This document shows, one piece after another, positions 58,396 through 64,000 of a DNA stretch of 64,000 nt. The stretch covers positions 1 to 64,000 of the forward strand of contig WBZZ01006225.1 of assembly GCA_019918135.1 (NCBI GenBank). Direction: 5' to 3'. The notes under the pieces are model-generated. The model searched no databases. It had not been told where the DNA came from and saw nothing but the letters and a program-made list of their open reading frames with translations. Within the stretch, counting starts at the first letter, position 1; the number at the start of each line of letters is the position of its first letter. The translations under genes were made by a program, and so were the position numbers. This stretch comes from Paulinella micropora (taxonomy: Eukaryota > Cercozoa > Imbricatea > Euglyphida > Paulinellidae).

Positions 58396-58665
58396 ATGCT
58401 GACGACGGCCGCCGCAGTACCCGAGCGCCCGACCACCGAGCCGTGGCCTGAGCGCCCGTTCAAGAAACACAAGGCCGCGGAGCCAGAGCCCCCGGCGTCT
58501 ACACTCCAGCCGCAGGCACCGCTCACGACACTGGACTTGTGTACGACCGCCTCTTCACTAGACCTCCCGGCCAAGGGGCCAGCGACGGGACCGCCTCGCC
58601 CCACCCCCAGCACCAGGTGGCAGCGCAGCCCCCTCCTGCGCTCGCGGCGTGCGTCACCGAGCTAG
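58396..58665 (+). CDS. Short Pro-rich frame with KKHK motif
   Basis: ATG at 58,396 (MLTTAAAVPERPTTEPWPER), ~89 residues, with a basic RPFKKHKAAEPEPP that could be a nuclear signal. The content resembles the leader of the NADAR gene across the divergent spacer. It overlaps the next frame on the same strand. Confidence 0.35.
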   Translation: MLTTAAAVPERPTTEPWPERPFKKHKAAEPEPPASTLQPQAPLTTLDLCTTASSLDLPAKGPATGPPRPTPSTRWQRSPLLRSRRASPS

Positions 58666-59303
58666 CCGCGCTGCTGCTGGCCGCGCCGGGCGGCAGCGTG
58701 CCACACCGGGCGGAGGCCTTGCTTTTCCAGGGGGCGGTGGCCGTCCTCCCCACCGGCGAAGCGCTGTCCGCCAAGAACGACCTGTACACGAGCCGGCTCG
58801 TCCACCCGAGCCGGTACGTGGACGTGCCGCCGATCGCATTGCGGCACCTCGACACGCTCCGCCGAGTGGCGGTGGCCGCGCTGGCGGCCCTCGCCACACC
58901 CGTCGTCGGGGCAGTGGCCCCGCCGGCCCGGAAACCGCCGCGCGCGACGGTGGTCGAGCACGGGGCAGAAGACGGCACCTCGGTGGCCCTCGTCAGCATG
59001 TTCAGGCTCACCTTCGGTGCCCACTTGGTACCCCGGGAGCCGGGGAGGGCCGGCCGCCTACCCTGCGCGTCTCCCTCCACCGCCCCGCCGCCGCTGCCCC
59101 GGCCCCCGGCGCTCGTTCCGCGTGTGCCGTGGCCTCGTGGCCGCCAGCACCTTTGCCACGGAGCTGAGGCAGCGTTACCGGCACGACCGCGACTATGGTT
59201 GCACGGCCTTTGCGCTCTTCAACGTCTGCCACGCGCCCCACCACTTCGGCAGGCTCATGCACAAGTTCCCCAGGGGCCTACTGTCGATGCAAGGCTTCTT
59301 TGA
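58539..59303 (+). CDS. Unknown frame, Ala/Leu-rich
   Basis: Opened by a non-ATG codon. The supported part is ~58,640-59,040: ALAACVTELAALLLAAPGG, ALLFQGAVAVLPTGEALSAK, NDLYTSRLVHPSRYVDVPPI and DTLRRVAVAALAALATPVVG. No family recognised. The last third is Pro/Arg low complexity and overlaps the next frame. Confidence 0.4.
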   Translation: MYDRLFTRPPGQGASDGTASPHPQHQVAAQPPPALAACVTELAALLLAAPGGSVPHRAEALLFQGAVAVLPTGEALSAKNDLYTSRLVHPSRYVDVPPIALRHLDTLRRVAVAALAALATPVVGAVAPPARKPPRATVVEHGAEDGTSVALVSMFRLTFGAHLVPREPGRAGRLPCASPSTAPPPLPRPPALVPRVPWPRGRQHLCHGAEAALPARPRLWLHGLCALQRLPRAPPLRQAHAQVPQGPTVDARLL

Positions 59304-59649
59304 CTTTCTGGACTGGCTCCCGAAAACGCCGGCCAGCGTGAGCCGGCAGCCCGAGGAGCACCGGGGCCCCGACTGGCTGCTGTCACCGTGGCGCTCGGGG
59401 CTGGCGCTAGTCTGTTTCGACGGGCACTGCTACGGCCTAGACTTCGACCGCCAGCTGCTGTTCGACGGCGAATCCAAGTATGTACTGCGCCTGTGCCTGC
59501 CGGCGTTGCAATACCAAGGCTGGGAACCAAGCAGCCCGTACGAGGTCTACGTGGTAACCAAGAAGCCGGCCCCGGCGGCTGCACCGGCGGCTATGCCCGC
59601 CGCAGAGCAAGACAGACCGCTGGTCCGGGAAGTGATCGAGGTGTACTAG
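59017..59649 (+). CDS. Unknown globular protein, possible papain-like fold
   Basis: About 210 codons. The clear part starts at FRVCRGLVAASTFATELRQR. It has DYGCTAFALFNVCHAPHHFG, a Cys followed by a hydrophobic helix, and later SGLALVCFDGHCYGLDFDRQ, a strand-turn with His followed by Asp. Cys-helix plus later His and Asp is the layout of papain-like peptidases and deubiquitinases, but the spacing is not diagnostic. The C-terminus is Ala/Pro-rich, ending at 59,649. A polyadenylation-like ATTAAA lies at 59,677. Confidence 0.45.
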   Translation: MPTWYPGSRGGPAAYPARLPPPPRRRCPGPRRSFRVCRGLVAASTFATELRQRYRHDRDYGCTAFALFNVCHAPHHFGRLMHKFPRGLLSMQGFFDFLDWLPKTPASVSRQPEEHRGPDWLLSPWRSGLALVCFDGHCYGLDFDRQLLFDGESKYVLRLCLPALQYQGWEPSSPYEVYVVTKKPAPAAAPAAMPAAEQDRPLVREVIEVY

Positions 59650-59677
59650 GAAAGACCTCAGTCCTCTTAGTGTTTGA

Positions 59678-61312
59678 TTAAAAGAAAGTTTCTTGCCTCG
59701 CTCCGGTAATCGCCGCCCCGGCCCCCCGGTTCCCCCCCCCTAAGGCTGTTTTTCCTCCCGGGGCTCGCCGCCAGACCAACGCCGGGGCAGCCCCGGAGCC
59801 GGACCCAGCGCCGGGCCAGGCGCCGGGGCCGCCGCCGAGCCAGGCGCGCACCAAGTCGGGGTCCAGCCGCACCTCGTCGCCGGCCGCGTCGTACACGAGG
59901 GCCCGGGCCCAGAAGCTGTCGAAGTCGTCCAGGAGCGCCCGCAGCCGCTCGCGGAAGATGAGGTGGTACAGGTACCGGCGCTGCGCCGTCCGCTGGCAGT
60001 GCTGGTGCAGGGCGGCCGTGAGCTGGTGCACCGGGGCCAGGGCCGCGGGGTCCGCGCCGTGCCGCCCAAAGTACTGGCAGTAGCTGTGCTGCAGCTCCGC
60101 CTCGTCGCCGGCCCGGGCCAAAAAAGTTTCGGCCAGCTTGCGCAGCTGCCACACGTGCAGGGTCCGCGCGCGCGCCGGCGGCACCCCCCCGGCCCGCACC
60201 AGCGCCCCGGTCAGCCGCGCCTGCAGCTCGTCGTCGGCAATGACGAGCGCGCCACGCCCGCGGCCCCGGCCGAGGCCCGGGTAGCGGCAGGAGAAGACGA
60301 AGCCGCGCGTGCCCAGGCCCCGGCCCAGCGCACGCCACTCCGGCAGTACCCAGCCCAACAGGCCGCCGACGTCCCGCGCCGCGCCGGGCCCATCATGGCC
60401 GCAGCGTCGCAGCGTCTGCAGCGGCAGCGGCTGTACGTACTCCCGGTCGTAGTAGAAGCGGGCCGTCTTGTGCACGGACGCCAGCTCGAACGGGTTGCTG
60501 AGGTCTAGCCACCAGCGCCCGCCCGCCTCCTCGCGCCGCAGGGTGACGCCGAACTGCAGCCGGCGCAGGATCGAGCTGCGGGGCTGGGGCGTCAGGCTCA
60601 GCAGGCACAGCACGACCAGGTCCGCCAGCGCCTGATAACGTGCGCCCGCCCCGGCCGCCTCCTCGGCCGCCGCGGCGGGGTAGCGGCGCAGGTAGCGGCC
60701 GGCCGCCAGCGTGCGCGCGGCCTGCAGGTCCCACCAGGTCAGCGCGAGGTCCGCATCCTTGGGGTGCCAGCTCTGTTCCGCCGTGGCCAGGCGCTGCAGG
60801 TTGTAGGCCGCCCGCCATAGCAGCCGCCGGCAGGCCGCGGCGGGGCAGGGCCGGCCCGCGTCCCGGGCGCCGGACCGGGCGTAGGCGGCGGCCACGCTTA
60901 GCACCACCGGCCGCAGGTAGCGCACCAAGAACAGGCACCGCTCCCAGGGGTAGCCCAGCCGCTGCCGGAGGTGCCAGACCCAGCCGACCAGCCGCGAGCG
61001 CAGGCGGGTGCTCCACGACCCGTCCTCGCGCCGCCGGAAGAAGAGGGTGGCGCCGAGCGTCCGCTTCTCGGGCCGCTTCGTGGTCTGCCAGGGGGGCCAC
61101 CAGCGCCGGTCGTGGGCGAAGCCGAGGAACGCGAGCGTGGCGAACAGGGCGCACTGTTGGCCCCGGGGGCCGAGCCCCACCCCCCACCGCTCGGGGTCGA
61201 AGGGCCGCCGCTGCTCGGCGCGGAACACCTCAAACTCGTGCCGGAGCCCCGGCCCCGCCGCCGGGTAGGCCAGGCCGCCCGGGATCGGCCGCAGGAAGCT
61301 AGGGTTGGCCAT
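59678..61312 (-). CDS. Possible tyrosine recombinase/integrase
   Basis: ATG at 61,312 (MANPSFLRPIPGGLAYPAAG), 544 residues. The N-terminal half is helical. The C-terminal half fits the tyrosine-recombinase order: LLSLTPQPRSSILRRLQFGV (first Arg), SVHKTARFYYDREYVQPLPL (beta-hairpin Lys and V-x-PLP), LHVWQLRKLAETFLARAGDE (box II His/Arg with a shifted spacing), YCQYFGRHGADP (His), and Tyr residues in RRYLYHLIF. Such enzymes insert or resolve phage, Crypton, DIRS and large-virus DNA. The His-Arg spacing is not canonical, so this remains tentative. The last ~30 codons are low complexity. Confidence 0.5.
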   Translation of the reverse strand: MANPSFLRPIPGGLAYPAAGPGLRHEFEVFRAEQRRPFDPERWGVGLGPRGQQCALFATLAFLGFAHDRRWWPPWQTTKRPEKRTLGATLFFRRREDGSWSTRLRSRLVGWVWHLRQRLGYPWERCLFLVRYLRPVVLSVAAAYARSGARDAGRPCPAAACRRLLWRAAYNLQRLATAEQSWHPKDADLALTWWDLQAARTLAAGRYLRRYPAAAAEEAAGAGARYQALADLVVLCLLSLTPQPRSSILRRLQFGVTLRREEAGGRWWLDLSNPFELASVHKTARFYYDREYVQPLPLQTLRRCGHDGPGAARDVGGLLGWVLPEWRALGRGLGTRGFVFSCRYPGLGRGRGRGALVIADDELQARLTGALVRAGGVPPARARTLHVWQLRKLAETFLARAGDEAELQHSYCQYFGRHGADPAALAPVHQLTAALHQHCQRTAQRRYLYHLIFRERLRALLDDFDSFWARALVYDAAGDEVRLDPDLVRAWLGGGPGAWPGAGSGSGAAPALVWRRAPGGKTALGGGNRGAGAAITGARQETFF

Positions 61313-61627
61313 GGGTCCCGGCTGCCACGGATGTTGGCGCCGGGGGGGGGGAGGGAAGAAGAGGCTTCCCCTCTGGCTCCGAGTGTGGCCACGGGCGCAC
61401 AACACACACACGGTGCTCTGCCTCCCCTTACCCACTCCCCCGCGGCCAGGCTACGCCCCGCCTCCACGAGGGGAGGGGAGAGGGGGGAAGGGGGGGGCAG
61501 GGCGTGCGCCGTGGGGCCGGGGAAGAGAAAGCCCCCCCCCTGCGGCCGGGCGGGGGTGGGGACGGCGCCTCGGCCCGGCTGCCGGCCAAGCAAAAAAAGA
61601 CCCGTAGCTCCGTGTGCTGCCTCGGCC

Positions 61628-61759
61628 ATGTCTAGCCAGCGGCCGGCCAAAGAGGCCTGCAGTAGCAGTGCACGCCACCGGGCTGCGAGCAGTGGAACGG
61701 TGCCAGGGCGGACGTGGCCGGTGAACTACAACGTCGCCAAGATCACGCGCGGCGCCTGA
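61628..61759 (+). CDS. Short frame upstream of the helical gene
   Basis: ATG at 61,628 (MSSQRPAKEACSSSARHRAA), 43 codons. It may be the start of the following gene, because a helical KAAVRAKLRAELWPLQARIG segment begins right after it in another phase. The function is unknown. Confidence 0.3.
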   Translation: MSSQRPAKEACSSSARHRAASSGTVPGRTWPVNYNVAKITRGA

Positions 61760-61901
61760 AAGCAGCCGTCCGGGCCAAGCTACGAGCGGAGCTGTGGCCG
61801 TTACAGGCCAGGATCGGTTTGTTGCAAGAGCGTGTCGCCAGGTTGCAAGGGGCGCCCGGTGCTGCCAGGCGCAACGTACCAACACCGGGCCGATTCAGAA
61901 G

Positions 61902-62456
61902 ATGCGGGACATGGAAGCTGAACTGCTCCGGACCAACGATACCGCTTACCGGAAGGGGGTTCTTCAGAGCACGAGACAGAGATGGCAAACAGCCTGGCAG
62001 GAGTGGTGGGAGTGGGCACAGAAGAACGTCACGTCCGGGTACGAAGGGTACGTGGCGCAAGCCAAGGGAACCTGGGCCACCGAGCTGGCTGTCTTCTCGC
62101 AGCGGACGGGACTCGCCGCCTCCGGTACCAGACTGTCTGACACTGACCGAGAGATTGACTTGCAGCCAGCCTTTGGTCCGTGGCTAGCACGGTGGTCCCA
62201 GTGGTGGGAAAAGGACGACACACAGGCTGCGCTGCCGGCGCTAGCACTGCTGGACGCTATGTACGAGCTAGGGCAAAAAAAAGGCGAAGAAGCACGGGTG
62301 GTCAAGTGCCTGACCAGCCTGGGTGCACAGCACCGGGAAGAACGAGAGGCGGCGGCGCGGCTCGAGCTGCAGCAGAGCGGGCAAGAACCACCGCGAGGGG
62401 CCGGAGAGACCAAACCGGCTGTCGCGGCGCGGCAGGTAGCGGGCCCGACGGATTGA
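61902..62456 (+). CDS. Helical protein of unknown function
   Basis: ATG at 61,902 (MRDMEAELLRTNDTAYRKGV), ~184 residues. Trp-rich helices are prominent (RQRWQTAWQEWWEWAQKN, FGPWLARWSQWWEKDD), then LPALALLDAMYELGQKKGEE and a charged coiled coil (LGAQHREEREAAARLELQQ). The frame is open upstream to 61,794. No family recognised. It neighbours histone H3 in convergent orientation. Confidence 0.5.
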   Translation: MRDMEAELLRTNDTAYRKGVLQSTRQRWQTAWQEWWEWAQKNVTSGYEGYVAQAKGTWATELAVFSQRTGLAASGTRLSDTDREIDLQPAFGPWLARWSQWWEKDDTQAALPALALLDAMYELGQKKGEEARVVKCLTSLGAQHREEREAAARLELQQSGQEPPRGAGETKPAVAARQVAGPTD

Positions 62457-62741
62457 ACGAAGCAGCGCGCCTAGCTCGTTGGGAGGGGGGCACCCCTACG
62501 CTCAGGCACACTCTGAGTCTGGGGCTGGTCGCTGCACTTGCAGGTAAAAGGACTCAGGGTCGTGAACCGCTCAAGAACCGCTCAAGAACCAAGTCTCCCA
62601 CGGTGAACCGCTCTGGACAGAGGGGCTCTCCTAGCCGGCACCGGACCCCGGCCGGCTCGGTACTGTCTAAAAAACCTGTTTTTACTTTTTTTAGTGTGTG
62701 TACAAGTTCCCTTTTTTTTAATCAAAACCAAAAAACTGCAG

Positions 62742-63176
62742 TTACTTAGGTACAAAAAATTCACTAGGCGAGCGCTCACCCCGGATGCGACGCGCCAAAC
62801 GGATGTCGTTGGTTCTCACGGTGATGCGTTTGGCATGGATGGCACACAGCTGTGCCTCTTCGAACAAGTGCACCAGGTAATCTTCCGCTGCCTCTTGCAA
62901 AGCGAGGATCGCCACGGACTGGAAGCGCAGGTCCGACTTGAAGTCTTGCGCGATCTCCCGGACGAGGCGAGCGAAGGGTAGTTTGCGCAGCAGCAGGTCC
63001 TGGGACTTCTGGTAGCGGCGGATCTCGCGTAGGGCCACGGTACCAGGGCGGTAGCGGTAGGGCTTCTTGACTCCACCGCTGACGACGGCCGTCTTGCGTG
63101 CGGCCTTGGTAGCCAGTTGCCGGCGCGGAGCTTGGCCACCGGTGCTCTTGCGTGCGGTCTGCTTGGTGCGAGCCAT
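62742..63176 (-). CDS. H3: Divergent histone H3 with C-terminal extension
   Basis: ATG at 63,176, 144 residues (canonical H3 is 135 plus Met). The tail is [13 protein letters not shown], with Gln at position 14 and Arg at 18 where canonical H3 has Lys; Lys 4, 9, 23, 27, 36 and 37 remain. The fold is complete: [61 protein letters not shown]. The canonical ending RIRGERA is replaced by RIRGER plus SPSEFFVPK. The gene is intronless, has no histone 3' stem-loop downstream, and no paired H4, H2A or H2B gene in the window. It would package DNA in nucleosomes. Mirusviruses, medusavirus and marseilleviruses encode histones, but a host variant cannot be excluded. It looks intact. Confidence 0.92.
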   Translation of the reverse strand: MARTKQTARKSTGGQAPRRQLATKAARKTAVVSGGVKKPYRYRPGTVALREIRRYQKSQDLLLRKLPFARLVREIAQDFKSDLRFQSVAILALQEAAEDYLVHLFEEAQLCAIHAKRITVRTNDIRLARRIRGERSPSEFFVPK

Positions 63177-63600
63177 GGTAGTGTTGGTGCTTACAAACTC
63201 TAGCGACAGAGGAATTCTGGCCTGGTTAGCTGCGCCCGACGAGGGGGCGTGGGGGGCGCGCGCCCGCGTGCCACGCGCGTGGTTGGAGCGCGTCGTTGTT
63301 TTCGACGCGTGCGCTCTGGAGCGCGCCGCCCGTCGCGCGCTCGGCCCCCGTGACACTCTCCCCCCAGCGCGTGCGTGGGGGGGGGCGCCCGCTCCGGCAG
63401 CGCCTGCGTCGAGCGGCGTGCGCCGCGTGGAGCGGCGTGCGCCCGCGTCGAGTGGCGTGCGTGTCACCCCCCCCCCCCCCCCCCCTCCCCCGCCCGGCCA
63501 CACGCTGGCCGGGCGTGCGTGCTCCCCCCCTCCACACCCCGCGGCCGGCGTCACGCGCCGGACGGGGCGCGCGCGGCTCTTTCCCCTGGCGGCCCGCCCC
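63177..63600. other. Divergent spacer with GC-rich short repeats
   Basis: Between histone H3 (minus) and the right-edge frame (plus). It holds about three copies of a GTGGAGCGGCGTGCG-type unit (63,408-63,463) and C-homopolymers. No gene supported. Confidence 0.5.
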
Positions 63601-63604
63601 GGCG

Positions 63605-64000
63605 GACCCACGCCCCTACCCCCGCCACACCTGCTACCCCAGCCACAACCAGCGGGCGGCCCTCGACCGACCGGTGAGCCAGGCACGGACTGCTCTCTCC
63701 CTAGCGCATGCCGCCGCGCGTGCCTATTTCGGCCCGGTTCTTCCACGCCCGCCGGACCCGCCAGAGCCGGGGCGAGGTCAGGGCCGGAAGTCGGGCTCTC
63801 CGTCCACCAGTCTGGGGCAGTACAACGAGTTTGGCGACCTAGGCACTATCCACCGTGAGCTCTACTCTACCCTGCCCTTTGTGCTCCGCGTGGCCTTCCC
63901 CCTGGCCTGGAGCGCGGACGCGACGCCCGCGGGCGCGAGGCGGGACCTGCAGGTCCGGAACCAGCTGTACCGCGCGGTCGCACGCGCGCTGCACCTGCTG
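63605..64000 (+). CDS. Partial frame running off the right edge
   Basis: This phase is open from at least 63,605 to the window end. Its start is not visible; no ATG precedes it in phase nearby. The first part is Pro/Arg-rich. From 63,820 the sequence looks folded: [58 protein letters not shown]. No family recognised; the fragment is too short. Confidence 0.45.

Larger units (their letters stand above)
17656..64000. mobile_element. GC-rich block, candidate endogenous large DNA virus relic (runs off the right edge)
   Basis: Composition, gene density and strand-mixed single-exon layout differ sharply from the left part. Contents combine protein kinase, F-box, LRR, NADAR, TMBIM-like, large GTPase, histone H3 and a possible tyrosine recombinase, a mix known from giant viruses and mirusviruses. 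I see no capsid, terminase, portal, polymerase or packaging gene here, so the assignment is inference from layout. Many frames are damaged, more than a handful, which suggests an old, non-functional copy. Alternatives are a GC-rich host isochore or an assembly join. Long G/C homopolymers make base-level accuracy uncertain. Confidence 0.5.

Noticed and set aside
17656-64000. Major capsid, terminase, portal, DNA polymerase or other virus hallmark genes
   Set aside because: I looked for their characteristic motifs and saw none, so the viral origin of the block is left as inference.

Overview
The window joins two very different kinds of eukaryotic DNA. Bases 1 to about 17,655 are A/T-rich to mixed and look like the chromosome of a protist or alga. 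They hold an intron-bearing ALKBH8-type gene, a LINE reverse-transcriptase fragment, tRNA-derived SINEs, several other short repeat families and very long simple repeats. From about 17,656 to the right edge the DNA is strongly GC-rich. It carries closely packed, mostly single-exon reading frames on both strands, short spacers and coding minisatellites. I cannot name the species.

Left part: a triplicated A-rich unit (1.25-2.5 kb), a LINE fragment on the minus strand (2.5-3.45 kb), SINEs with (ATT)n tails (3.5-4.5 kb), ALKBH8 (5.56-7.99 kb), a quiet stretch (8.0-9.1 kb), a second nest of SINEs and two further repeat families (9.4-13.0 kb), a piece of a DDE transposase (13.3-13.7 kb), about 1.7 kb of simple repeats (13.8-15.5 kb) and an acidic-tailed gene (15.6-17.1 kb). 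Related 19-bp repeat arrays face each other at 9.17-9.29 kb and 17.59-17.65 kb. A second inverted pair lies at 13.09 and 17.41 kb. I read 9.17-17.65 kb as a candidate DNA transposon, inflated by later insertions, that carries the transposase fragment and perhaps the acidic gene.

Right part: protein families that can be argued from sequence are a divergent protein kinase, a secreted PKD/DUF285 repeat protein, a Bax-inhibitor (TMBIM)-like membrane protein, a 7-TM protein, an F-box/LRR/discoidin/EGF protein, three mutually related proteins of unknown function with a hydrophobic anchor and Ser-rich tails, an alpha-helical repeat family, a SLIP-GC-like large GTPase, LRR proteins, a NADAR-domain protein, a possible tyrosine recombinase and a divergent histone H3. 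The compact layout, the composition and this mix of captured eukaryote-like genes suggest a relic of a large DNA virus (giant-virus or mirusvirus type). I see no capsid, terminase, portal or polymerase gene, so the viral reading is inference. Many of these frames look damaged. The block is treated here as a fossil and its individual lesions are not itemised.

Two copies of a roughly 0.6-1.2 kb imperfect palindrome (48.5-49.7 and 56.1-57.1 kb) lie in the same orientation on either side of the GTPase and LRR genes. They are the most striking non-coding structure in the GC-rich block.
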